From: Amoebophrya sp. A120
Taxonomy: Eukaryota; Sar; Dinophyceae; Syndiniales; Amoebophryaceae
Length of the DNA stretch: 64,000 nt
Reading direction: 5' to 3'
Assembly: GCA_905178155.1 (NCBI GenBank)
Contig: CAJINV010000014.1
Span: 964,116 to 1,028,115 of the forward strand
Shown here piece after piece: positions 1 to 11,300 of this stretch (within the stretch, counting starts at the first letter, position 1; the number at the start of each line of letters is the position of its first letter). The notes under the pieces were generated by a model, which worked only from the letters and a program-made list of their open reading frames with translations, was not told the origin of the DNA and did no database searches. A program made the position numbers and the translations under genes.

Positions 1-626
1 AGCACCTCGCGGTATTCACCGTGCTCCTTCTTCCGCTCCGCTTCGTTCTCCGCGTGGATCTTCTTGCTCTCCCGCAGCTCCGTTTGCAGCAGGCTGTCCT
101 CTTCCGCCAACTTCTCCAGATCGTTCTCCGCGGTCGCCTTCTCTGCCGAGGCAGTCACCAAAGTGGTTTCCGCGTCCGTGTAAATCTGGTTCTGTTCCGA
201 CAACGACGTCCCCAGGGTCTGCTGCTCCTGCCGGTGAAATGTGGTCCGTTCGGTGAGGTCCGCGGCGGCTTTTTTCCCGATGCCGTCCAGAATCTCGATC
301 ACCTTCTGGACCATGGCGTTCTTCTGGAGCACAACAAGACCACCTCCGTGCTGCTGCTGCTGCTGCTGCTGCCGCTGCCGAACAGCGGTCGTCGAACTGC
401 TGCTGCGGGAAGATTCGTCTGCATTTAGAAGTTGATGCAGTTGCAGTTTATGTTCCGCAGCTTCCATGCGCCCTTGCCTTTTCTCCACTACCAGGACAGC
501 GGTTGCCGGCACTATTACAGCATTGAAGTCCAGCAGTATAGTAGCCGTCGAAAAGATCGCTGCAAGAACTACCCTTGCTGCCAATGGGCAGCGAAGGGAG
601 GAGAATCGTAAAACGGAAAGCCACAT
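1..626 (-). CDS. Partial gene: signal-peptide-like N-terminus followed by coiled-coil protein
   Basis: An open frame runs on the minus strand from an ATG at 626-624 to the window edge with no stop, about 208 residues. The first 50 residues are rich in hydrophobic and small residues (start MWLSVLRFSSLRC, then LAARVVLAAIFSTATILL), which reads as a signal peptide or membrane anchor. Next come a Gln tract encoded by a CAG run near 347-380 and a long charged helical stretch (for example EKLAEEDSLLQTELRESKK) typical of a coiled coil. No enzymatic domain is visible in this fragment. I infer entry into the secretory pathway or membrane anchoring. The plus-strand frames here are shadows. The family is not recognised and the 3' part lies outside the window. 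Confidence 0.6.
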   Translation of the reverse strand, partial: MWLSVLRFSSLRCPLAARVVLAAIFSTATILLDFNAVIVPATAVLVVEKRQGRMEAAEHKLQLHQLLNADESSRSSSSTTAVRQRQQQQQQQHGGGLVVLQKNAMVQKVIEILDGIGKKAAADLTERTTFHRQEQQTLGTSLSEQNQIYTDAETTLVTASAEKATAENDLEKLAEEDSLLQTELRESKKIHAENEAERKKEHGEYREV

Positions 627-1273
627 CTTGGGTCCTCGTATCCGGCAGAATGCTAAGCACTTAGCTCGTGCGCACAAGAAGAACTTGTACGACTTTCTGC
701 ACAAGTGCTGCTACGCGCAGCAGGTGCGGTCTTGCGACCGGGACGCGGCCGCGAGCGTGTGTCGCGAGGAACCTTGGCGAATCTCACATCATTTAAAGAG
801 AAATTGGACGGCGGTCTGCTAGATTTGGACCGAGACGTTGACCTTTCTGGTAGCTGTTCTTTTGGAGATCACGAGTTCGTTGTGCATGCTGTGCCATGCG
901 TAGTTGATTCAGTAGAAAAAGCACGAAAGTGAAACCACGACAAGGACTGCAGGGTAGATGAGACCGATGGAAAACTTGATTTTTTCAATCACGGATCTGG
1001 TTCACCATTTTCATAGCCTGCGAGCAAAAACCCATACTAGAATCGCTTTGTAGAAACATAGCGGCTCCCTCACAGTTTTCACCACTCTGTCTCTCCTAGA
1101 AAAATCACCAGAAATGCCACCACAGAACAGGCTCCGAAAAAGGATCAAAGATCGTGCATATACGTGCAATGTGGCAACTACAGTTCATCTGCTGGTACAG
1201 ATTAGTAGAAGAGAAATCAGCACAGCAATTTCACAGCGCCACCACTTCGTCATTTTCATTTGTTATAGTGCGT
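627..1273. other. Intergenic stretch between two minus-strand genes
   Basis: Nothing convincing was seen. Only short frames without exon-like character are present on either strand. Confidence 0.4.
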
Positions 1274-3771
1274 CTAGTTCGCGTTTCCAGCCAACAAAGT
1301 GGAAGACACCTGTTTCTGGTCCTTTTCCATCTGAAAGTGAATCTCCGCGCCGCCAACGTGCCTCGCAAAGTCGCTGTCAAACGCGACGCAGTACAGACAA
1401 AACTCCTTCCCGTCTGGGTGCCCGCCTTTTTCCAGCCCCGTGCGCAACACCGCCGCGTGGGGCCCCTGGTCGATTGCCTTCGCGGTCAGACAGACGGCGA
1501 CCCGGCCGGCGTGCTTGCCGATCCAGTTTACCAACTTGTGTCTCACCTCGGTGACTTGCTTGTGCACTCGGCTGGCCGCGCGAACACATCTCTCGCAGCC
1601 CGTGGTAAACTCCACCTCCCCCAGGTACCGGCTGAAGTTGTGCACGAGGGCGTCGTAGAGCACAAACACTTTCGCCGCCCCGCAAACGGCGCGTCGCCAC
1701 GTGCCCCTATTTCCGTTCGCATCCAGCGCGACCGTTACGAGCCGCTGCATCGCGAGGCGGGCGCGCTCGGCCGTCTGCTCCTTCGTCCGCTGCTCCTTCA
1801 TCGCGTTCTTTCGGAACACGCGCTCGGGCGCGGGAATGGCCGGGGGTTCGATCACGAGCAGCGCGCCCTCCTGGTCTGCGGTGGACACGCCCGAAGCGAG
1901 ACCGGCGATGATGGGCCTTGTTCTGTCCTCGGCTTGTTCTTCCATACTCAGCGCGCCACCAACGAAGGGGCGCGCGATTCTTTCCAAAATGTCCGCCGGA
2001 CCCACGTCAAACCACCACGCAAGTGGGCATCAAAGGCAAACTGCGTCAATTGCGTCTACGTCGGTACTAGCAGTGCGGAATGCGTGGTCATACCGCTGTG
2101 TACTGTTGAAAAATCATATGGGCCGCCACAAAGGCTACTTGCAATGCAAACCAAAGCCGCGTCTTTCTCTTTGTTTGGTCAAGTATGCAAAAATTGTTTC
2201 TGCGCGATAAATTTCTTTCTCATCACGTAACGGTACCATTCACAAAAACGCACGAGCTGTAAGCGCCTCCTGTACCGTCGACCCAAACGCAATGCTTTTC
2301 CCGGGCACCATAGCTGGCGCTTGACACGAACGCCGCCAAGCGTTTGGCAGTCTTCCAGATCGCCCGCGTGCTCCTGCGAAATCCGCACGCGCGGGCCGAC
2401 TATGAATTGCAACTATGTCTGGGTCTGGGACTTTGCTAGACTTGTGATGCAGGTTTTCCATGACCCATGTGATCTGTTGTAATGGAGGACCTAGCATGAC
2501 AGATTCCGTGAGATCACTACCATGCCTACCCTGCATGAGAAAGTGCCTCTCAACTTGATCAAAAGTGGACAGCATTTGGTAATCATGCAACAGAGATTTC
2601 TCCATGATTCAGATCTAGCATGACAAGTTCCAACCTTGCCGACCCAGACATTTTTGCACTGCATACCGACGTTCAGGAACCCCGCCGGCGCCTCGTCGCA
2701 CCGCTGGCCCCAGGCCGCCTCGATTCTCTCGAACGCCCCGGGCCGGGCGTAGCTGCCGGCGGTGGCCTCCCGCAGCAGCCTCAGGACCTCGCCCTCCTTC
2801 GCCCGTTGCTGCGCTTCCAGCAGGCCCTGCCGGACCACGCCGGTCACCCGGCTGGCGGCACGGCGCAGCGCACTCGCCACGGCTAGCCAAAAGTCCCGGT
2901 CTCGGCTCAGGCCAAAACCCGGAGAAGCATGCTGGTGCTCCATCTCGTTCCCGAAAAAGCGACACAAGGATCGCTTCTGATCCAGGGGTAGGATTTTCGC
3001 TACCAGTTCTAGCATTCGCCTGTTCGACTCCGACGTTGCCCGCGCTATCAAAGCCCGGACCCGCTTCGGACAGAAGCTTAATAGCTTCGGGTCGCCGGAA
3101 GTGTCAATTATCGAAGTGGTATTTGGATTTGCAGCTCCCCCAACTGGGGGTGTAGAAGTACTCCCTGGCTTCTGCTGCTGTGAAATCGGAAACCTCATCA
3201 GGCAGACAAGGACGAAGGAAACAACTTCGCTCGGCGATTGCATCACCCCCGACAGGATGAAGTCCACAACAATCTCGGCCATTTGCTCCGTGAGCGATTG
3301 GTGTCGCGCTCTGTTCGCTTCCTCTTCCGGAGTCGTCTTCGTGGTGGGCGTCGCGCTGCCTGCTCGTGCTGCTCCTGCTGCTGGCATTTTTGGCATTAGT
3401 TCTTGTTCTTTTCTTGCCTGCTCCCGAATCGGCGGCGAGACTGTCGTGGGCAATTCCGGGGCAGGATCAGAAGAGGTCTGCACACGCCTTTTCTTCGATT
3501 TTTTCTTAATCTTCTTCGTTTTTTTCGTAAGTTTCTTCGTTTCCTTAATTTTCTTCGTTCTCTTAATTTTCTTCGCTTTATGCCCTTTCTTCGCTCTCGT
3601 CTTCACTTGCTGCGCACTGTTCTTCATTTTTCTTTTTACTTTTTTCTTTCGCTTATGGGAGCCGTCCTCGCCTTTTGCATTTTGGAAAACGCATTTCTGC
3701 GGATGTATTTCCCTCTTGCCCATCGAGCAAGAGAAGAATACACACGATGTGGGGAGGTCCACACAGACCAT
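1274..3771 (-). CDS. Lys-rich hypothetical protein with C-terminal Cys pairs, introner-interrupted
   Basis: The 5' exon opens at ATG 3771, with a second in-frame ATG at 3723 that gives a more natural start (MGKREIHPQK). It encodes a very basic block of repeated Lys-Lys-Thr/Ile units (residues ~30-100), a Pro/Ala linker, then a helical region ending AGFLNVG. An introner (2401-2665) follows. Removing it with one CCGAC copy joins LNVG to PRVRISQEHAGD in frame. A further intron lies around 2010-2270, with its exact ends unresolved. The last exon (about 1274-2000) ends in a stop at 1274 and holds two Cys pairs, GCERC and FCLYC, about 85 residues apart, which could bind zinc (inference). The basic block suggests nuclear or nucleolar location. 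The family is not recognised. The long plus-strand frame over the last exon is a shadow. Confidence 0.6.
2401..2665. mobile_element. Introner, family I
   Basis: The left end TATGAATTGCAACTATGTCT mirrors the right end AGACATTTTTGCACTGCATA. The element is flanked by the perfect 5-bp duplication CCGAC (2396-2400 and 2666-2670). It lies inside the Lys-rich gene. Confidence 0.9.
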
Positions 3772-5363
3772 ACTCGAACTTATGCAGTTTGTTGATTTTC
3801 GAATGTTATATAATCGTCAATCACTAGTTGTAGCAAGTTGCTGGATGAAGGAAATTGAGTAAGTACTTAGGTGTCAAAGCGTGAGTGAAGGTCAAGAAAA
3901 AACTAAGAGGTCTCGTTGCGCTTATCCGATTACACGATGAGATGTTCCGATCAAAAGAATAGATGACGAGGATCCGCCTATGATATGAGGGCGATCTCCG
4001 GCGGGAAGACGAGTTCAGTGCTCTGACAACAACACCACGTCATGTGTCTCCAGGGAAAGATCTTCCAGCAGCATCAACGAGTCGTAATTCTCGATCTCAA
4101 AGAATTACTAAGCCCCGAGCTTCATCATAACGACACAACAAGCACAAAGAGACACTTGGAACCCATCTTCTACTTCCGACAGTTTTCGTTTCTGTATTTC
4201 ACCGGGCTTCTTGTTCTTCACACCAGATCTCATGTCAGTTTGCTCTTTCTTCAAAAGAACCAGACGGATCATAGCATATTTCTAGGAGTTGCAGAGTTCC
4301 ATGCTTCATCAGCAAGCAGACACTTACTTGTTCTGTAAGGTTGTGTAGAACAGCATCTTCCTGAGTATGAACTCAACTGTCTGAAAGCACGGCGAGCTCG
4401 CCGACGGCGCTCGTTTCAATTGCTATCTTTTGCGTCGGAGAGAATCATGCGTAAAATGAGAAGTCAGGCTATGACATCAATCTAGCAGGTTCTTGTAACT
4501 AGTGGAGCTTTATTGTTGATCTTTCATGGCGTTGCGTGTCGCGTCGCGTCGCACCGCAATGCACTTGGCATTCTTCCTACTTGTTCACGTGATTCGATGA
4601 GCCACAGAAGGATGTTGGTTCTGCTCGTACTAGTATTTGTGTTTCTTGCACTACATCAATTGCTCTACATGATTTTGATTATGATATATGAAGAACGAGA
4701 AGCCAGTTGTAGCAAAACCAGTCACCGCACTTTTTGCACGGGGTACGTGCCATTCATGGTCGTGGTCGTGGTCGTGGGGTGCTGTCGCTCGAATCGCGTC
4801 ACGGCGTCGTGTGTCTTAGTCTTGTACGCTGGTGCTCCATTATGCATGACAAGCATCAACTTGTCGAATGCATAATTACCGCGCAGTTGCATGCCTTCCA
4901 GTCGTTACGGAACTACTGCTAGGACTAGGAGGGGGTCAGTGGTATGGGAATACAGGAACAAACAGGGGTAGAATTAGAAAGGTGGATGAATATCAAGTAC
5001 CTAACAAGCGGCGTTTTATGTGTACTGCCTAATTTGCGTTATGTTGATTTCTAATTTTTTGCGAAAAACTTATGACATTATGCTTAATCAAATGAAGTTG
5101 TTATATGTGAAAAGTTGTAAATTATGTCTCAAAATCTGCTTCAGGGGCTTTTTCTACAAAACGTCGATTTCCATTGTTGCCATGCCTACTGCGATTAATT
5201 TCCTTTTCGAATCTGAAAAACAAAAACTGCTTACTGTACTCAAGAAAAAAATATCAAAAAATTTGCGCAACGAAATTGTATCTTTTCAAACTAAATGCCT
5301 CTCAAAGTACTTCTAAACAAGCACAAACACTGTCACAACCACCGAAGATGAACTGGCACTTGG
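3772..5363. other. Intergenic region, AT-richer
   Basis: No exon-like frame is supported. A short CGTGGT run is seen near 4758-4778. From about 5000 the sequence becomes strongly AT-rich up to the stop of the next gene at 5364. Confidence 0.5.
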
Positions 5364-8300
5364 TCACATGTAGATCGCTTTTCGTTGCAAGTTCTGGATT
5401 TCCTTGATGAGCGACTCCGTGATTTTTTTCGCTTCCGCGCGGCTTTCCTCCAGTTTCTTCTGGTCCCCGGCGTTGGCCACCATGGCCAGCTGCCTGGACA
5501 GCCCGACCGCCTTGTCTTTCAGCGAAATCGCCTCTTCATCGGTCAACTGCACGTTGTTTCCGAGCAACAAGTTCGCCTGCGAGTGGAACAAGTTCGCCAG
5601 GGTCTCGGCCTGCGCCCTCCGGATTTTCCCGTTCACCTTGTTGCTATCGACCGTTCCGTTCGAAGCGATGTCCTCGTCGATCTCCTCCGCGATCATGTTG
5701 GCCAACGTTTTCGCCCGGTTCCACTCCGGGGACGCGGATTGCATCGCGAGCGTCGTGTTCATCGTGGTTTGCCTCGTGGACGGGGAATTATTGTTCTGCT
5801 GGTTCAGAACGCTGCCCGCGGTCTGCAGGGGCGCTGCGAGCGAGGTCCCTATCCCGGGCACGAACTGCGGACTGAACCCGGAAGTAGACAGGGCGGACGA
5901 CTGCTGCTCCTCCTGCAAGACCCTCATGCCCTGCATCGACATCCCGAAGTTGAACGCCCCGGCCACCGTGGCGTTGGCCACGCCGGCCATCGCGGAGCCC
6001 GACGCAGCCGTGGACTGCTGCGGACCGACGATGGACTGCGGCGGCCCGACGGCGGAGGGCGCGGTGGAACCACCTCCAGCCCCCGTTGTGGGGTAGCCGA
6101 GCGGCGCGATACTACCGCCTTGCACATTCTGCGTGGTGGTGGCGTTTTGGAGTTGCTCGAGCAAAAGCTGTGTTTTCATCGCGGCGTGCTGGAACTCGTC
6201 GCTGCCCGCGCCGCCGGTCGGCTGCCGCACGTCCACGTAGTGGCGCGGCTGGGACAGCAAGTTGTTCGCGATTTGGGACGTGGTGGCCGGGAGTTGGAAA
6301 TCAGCAGGGCCTGGCTGTTCATTACTTCTATCCTCCTCGGTTTTTCTTTCGCTGTGCTCGTTTTCGTGCGTGTGAAGGGACAAGCCCTGTTGCTCGAACT
6401 GCTTCCGGATCACGTCCCCCTCCCCCTCGTACAGGTCGTCCGCGACGATCTCCCGCACCGCTTCCTTCACGAGCTCCAGGTCGTGCAGCGCGTCGAACAC
6501 GATGGGATCCGCCACCCGGTTCGACTCCTCGCCCACTGCGTGCATCATGTCCGCGCAGAGGTCCTTCAACAGCTCGTCCGTCGGGGTTTCGACGGAGGAC
6601 CGCATGGTCTTGGCCATGAACGACTTCACCGAGAAGGCCCCCCGCAGCTTGGACCAGGCCATGTGCGCGTTGTGCTTGTTCTGCGCGAGGTGCTCGTTCT
6701 TCTCGTGGACGTGTTCTAACGCGTCGTTCACGACGTCCTCGCAGTGCTTCAGGTTCTGCGTCACGTCCTGCCCGGTCACCTTCGCCTGCATGTTCAGCTG
6801 CAGTTTCGTGCGCCCGAGGTTGTCCCGGATCCGGGACCACAGCATGTGGCTCGCCGCCGTGCCCGCCGTGGGTTCCTTCGCCCGCGGGTTCAACTTCGCC
6901 ACCACGCCCGCCTTCTTCACCGCGCGGTCCAGTTTCAGGCGGTAGCTGAAGTAGTCCTTCAGCAGGTCGAGTTTTTCCTTCGGCTTCGCACTAGACCGCA
7001 GCTCCTGCGGGGCGGTGGTTCTTTCCCGGCCGTAAAACAGCTGCGGGTTCTCCTCCGGGGGCAGCGGGGGCATCGACGTCTCCGTCTCCTGGTGCAACTG
7101 CTCCGGCGGCTGGAACAGATGCCCCTTCTCCACGGAGTCCAGCACCTGGTTGCGCAGGTGGTTCATCACGTTCGTCTTCGACTGCCGTTTCCGGTGGTCG
7201 TACACCTCGTGGCCCGGGATGGTGGAGTACTTCGGGACGGGGTTCTCCTGGTGCTTCTTCACGTGGTCTTTGTTTCCGTGCGTGTCCCGCCAGTCCACCT
7301 TCCGCCGGAAGTTCTTGCCGGGCTCTAAAGACCCCTCGGGGGACAAACTCGTGTCGATGGGTTCCTGCCCGCCCCAGTTGTTGTATCTCGTGTTCTCCAG
7401 ATTCTTCGGCCGGATCTTCATGGAGTGCTTCTCGATCAAGCGCATCACGTCGGGTGACGTGAAGGGCACGTGTTCGAAGGTGCTGTCCCCGCTGTCCGAC
7501 AGCTCCACGTCGGAGGGCATCGGCGCGTTCCCGTAGTTCACCAAGTCGATCGGGTTGGCGTTCACAAAGTCGATCTTGTGCGCGAAGTGCCGGTTCTTCC
7601 GCGACCCGTGCTGCCGGCTGTGGAGCGGCTGGCGGTGGTGCAAATGCGCGTGCTTGTCCAGCCCCTGGAGCTCCTTGTGGATCCGCGTGTGCCGGACCGC
7701 GAGGTGCTGCATCACGTCGTTCATGGCGGTGTGCACGGCGCCGATGTGCGCGTAGGACTCGAACGGCTGCGCCTTGTCGGCCGCCGCGGGGATGGCCGCG
7801 TTCATCTGCATGGCCGTCGCGCCGGGGGGGAGCCGCGGCTTCCCGGGCTCCGATCGGGACTGGTCGTCGCTGGACAGCCCGACGTCGTCCGATTCCTCCT
7901 CCGACCCACTCTCCCCGGGTCCGGACGAGTTCTCCTCGTTGATCTTTTTCGGCGCCCCGGCGGACACGTACTCGCCCTTGTTGGTCATTTGCCGCAGGTT
8001 CTTGTCGGCCGGCGTCGCGAAGCTTTCCGTGTCGCTGATGCCCCGCACCTTGGCCGCCTGGTTCACCTCGGCGTCCAGCTGCCCGGCGAGCCCGCTCGCG
8101 TTGGACGTCACCTCGATCATGTTGCCGGCGTTCTCGCCCTCCGCCTCCCCCCGCGGCTTCGGCTGGAACCCGCGCTTCTTCGCGAAGGAGCGAGAACCAC
8201 CCGACGAGGCGACGGAGGACGGCGGACCGGGCTTGGCACTAACAGCCGTTGGTGGCGGCGGAGCAGCGGCGTCTGCGGGAGGAGGAATGTCCTCCGGGGC

Positions 8301-11300
8301 CTGCTCGCCTTCTGCAACGAACAGGTAGGTGTTTGTTGTCGTTGTTATTCCAGCGAGTTGTTCTAATGTGGATTTAATATTTTCTTGCAGGGATGAAGCA
8401 ACTGCAGCTCCCGCACCTTTGGAAGACCTTTTCGACGAACTTGCTGCTGCACCCGAGGCCCTGCTCTTCTTTGCGACAGAATTAGAGGTCTTCTTGCTGC
8501 CCAGCAGTTTTGGTTCGATGGACGTCGTGGCACCAAAAACATTGCTGTTACTCGTACTGCTGCTCCAGCCGCGTCGCTTGGCGAACGTGCGGCTCGCGGT
8601 GCTGGAAGCGGACCGGATCGAGAGCGGCCAAACAAAATCTGGACTGGACGCTGCTGGTACAGCAGGAGCAGCTCCAGTGTCATTCCTAAAACCTTCTATA
8701 TCACCAGCCGGTCCCGCCTCTGTGGTGGAGAAGAGAAATGTTGTGTTCTGCTCCGCGTAGTTCCTCTTGCCGGATATTGAACTGGATCTACTTCGTGTTT
8801 TCTTCTTTTTATTCGCGGTGGTCCCAGCTTGTACACCTGCAGTCTGTTTCTCGTCCGACAGTACTAGAGATGCTGCTGCTCTTGCCGTGGTCTCAGTATG
8901 TTGATCCAAAATCCCTGATTGCTCTTGCTCAGTAGCACCACCAGCGATAGAGCTACTCCTGTCCAGGTGAACTTCCATGTCAAGAAAGCTGACATTCTGC
9001 TTCAGAAACTCTTCCTCCGAGCTGTCTCTTTCACTTCGCGAGCTCTCGGGGAAAAACATGGCCACAGGTTGGTTCTTCTGGTCTCCGCGACCGGAGCCTA
9101 GGTTCCCGCTGGACATAGCTCCTGTGTTGTTTGCGTTCTGCAGGTCCTTCGCCATTTTGTTTACCGTGTTTTTGTTGTTTTTATCCGACACTACATCCGC
9201 GGCGCCGGCGTTTCTCTGGTTCGATAAAGCCTGCTCCGGCTTTGTCATGATGCTATCTTCCGTGCTGTTTCCGACCAACTGCGCGCCGACGAGGTATCAA
9301 ATGCAAACATGTCTGGGTCTGGAAGAATGCAGGAGTTTGTCATGCAGATTTTGCATGACTCATGATGGCTGTGATGCAAGCCGTAGCATCACAGACTCTG
9401 CGAGGCCGAGGACTTTCTGATGCCCATACCGCATGAGAAATACCCTTTTCGCGTAGCAAAAAACTGGACCTTTTTTGCTGTTCATGCAATACAGATTTTA
9501 TGTAGAGTCCAAAGGTAGCATCACAGGTTGCATCCTTCCAGACCCAGACATTTTTACAATCCATACGAGGGCGGACTGGTTGATTTCCCGTTCCGTTTCC
9601 TTCGGCAGCACCACGTTTTCCGGCACTTTGAAGACCGAGTTCGGATCGTCCTGCATCGCGCGGTACACCGGGGTCATGTCGAGTAGCTGCTGCTTCTCGC
9701 TGCTCCCCGCCGCCCCGCCCGCCACGGACGAGACCGACCCGCGGTACGCCAACCCCGCGGTTCGCGGGGGGAACTGGGCAAACTTCAGTTCGCCGTCCAG
9801 GTTCGTCTTCAAAAGCGGCATGGGCGGCTGCTCCAGCTTCAGTCCCTGCGGCGGGAATTTGGCGAGCTGCTGCTGCAGCTGGTGGGACAGCATCTGCAGG
9901 TTCGGCTGCACGGCCGTGAACTTCTCGCTCTGTACCTTCGTCAAGGGGCCCATGTCCACGGCCGGCAAGTCTGGGACGGGGGACAGGCCGATGCTGGCCG
10001 AGTGGCCCGCCAGCTCGGACAGCGGTCCGAGTTCGATCGCTTGGTTCAAGGTCAAGGGCTCGTTCACCTGGTCGCTCATGCGCTTCCCCCGCGACAGGCT
10101 CTCCCGGCGCTTGATCCGCTCGTCCGCGGCCACTTTCGGATCAAGCTCGAACGCCGGCGCCGTCACGAGGCTGGTGTAGCGGGCAGAAGAAGTTCCTTTG
10201 CTCGACTTCGAAGATACGACATGCGCCAACTCCACCTGCGTGCCGTCCTCCAGCGTGACGAACAGCTTTTTCTTGTTCCCGGGCGCGTTTTTCAACGCGT
10301 CGATCTCTTCCAGATAGTTGCTTTCCTCCTCTTTGTTCATGGAGATCGCGTTTATCCGGACCTCGTCCTTCTTCACGTCGACCCCGGGTTTTTTCCCCTT
10401 GGTCGCCGTGTCGTAAAAGCTGGGGCCCGCGCCCTTCGCGCCGCCCTCCTTCGCCTGCTGCTGCTGTTTCTTCTTCTCCTGCCACAGCTTTTCCTCCTTC
10501 TCCATGCGCAGGCGGTGCTCAATCTCCTCCCGCAGCTGCTGCTCCTCGGACAGCGCCTCCAGCTGCCCGGGCAGCCCGACGGGCAAAATTTTCGTGTCGG
10601 TTTTCACGCCCGTCGGCGCGGCTAGCGCGTATCCTATGTAAAAACGTCCCCACACCAGAGTTGTCATGCAAATGTGCAATGACAGGAACATTTGTAATGC
10701 GCATCTCCTTGAGAGGCATTTCCAGTCGTGTTTTCCAATTTGTAATGCTGCAAACAGCATGAGCAAATGGCTTTCTCATGTGGCTTTCCTTGCTACCCTG
10801 CACTACACTGCAGTTGGAAGCTTGTCATGCAGAACTCCCAAAAGTTGGAGATTTGTGTTGCAGATTTCCCATCTTGACTATGGTGTGGGGACGTTTTTAA
10901 ATACGATAACGCGTTCGCGCTCATCTTTTCCCATATTACAATGAAAAGCGCCCCCCACCCCCAAAGTTGCAAAAATTTGTGATGCGAAGTTTCCAAATGG
11001 AAACTTTTTGTCATGCATGAAAGGAGTATGAATCTTTCTGATGCAGATCGTAGTCGTGTTTCGCATCGCTTGCATGAAAAGCACCGCTCTTACTGGGATC
11101 TTTTGCAATACAAATTCTTGCTATTCACGATCGGAAATCTGTGATGCTGATACATGCAAGAGGGCGAATGTTTCATTTGGAAAGGTTTGCAATACAAATG
11201 CTTTCAAGTTCGGGGGTGGGGGCATTTTTCATTTTAATATCCCACACGTCCTTCTTTTCCACTTTCTGTTTCTCCGCCCGCAGGTCCAGCGCCTGCGACG

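Noticed and set aside
1154-2230. 358-codon plus-strand frame
   Set aside because: Lies opposite the minus-strand exon with protein-like composition and ends at no sensible boundary; a shadow.
3101-3862. 253-codon plus-strand frame rich in Phe/Leu
   Set aside because: It is the complement of the Lys-rich block of the minus-strand gene; the Phe runs are an artefact of AAG/AAA codons.
5385-6719. 444-codon plus-strand frame (and similar ones to 8366)
   Set aside because: Arg/Leu/Val-rich shadows of the 1,310-codon minus-strand exon, which alone keeps frame across introner joins.
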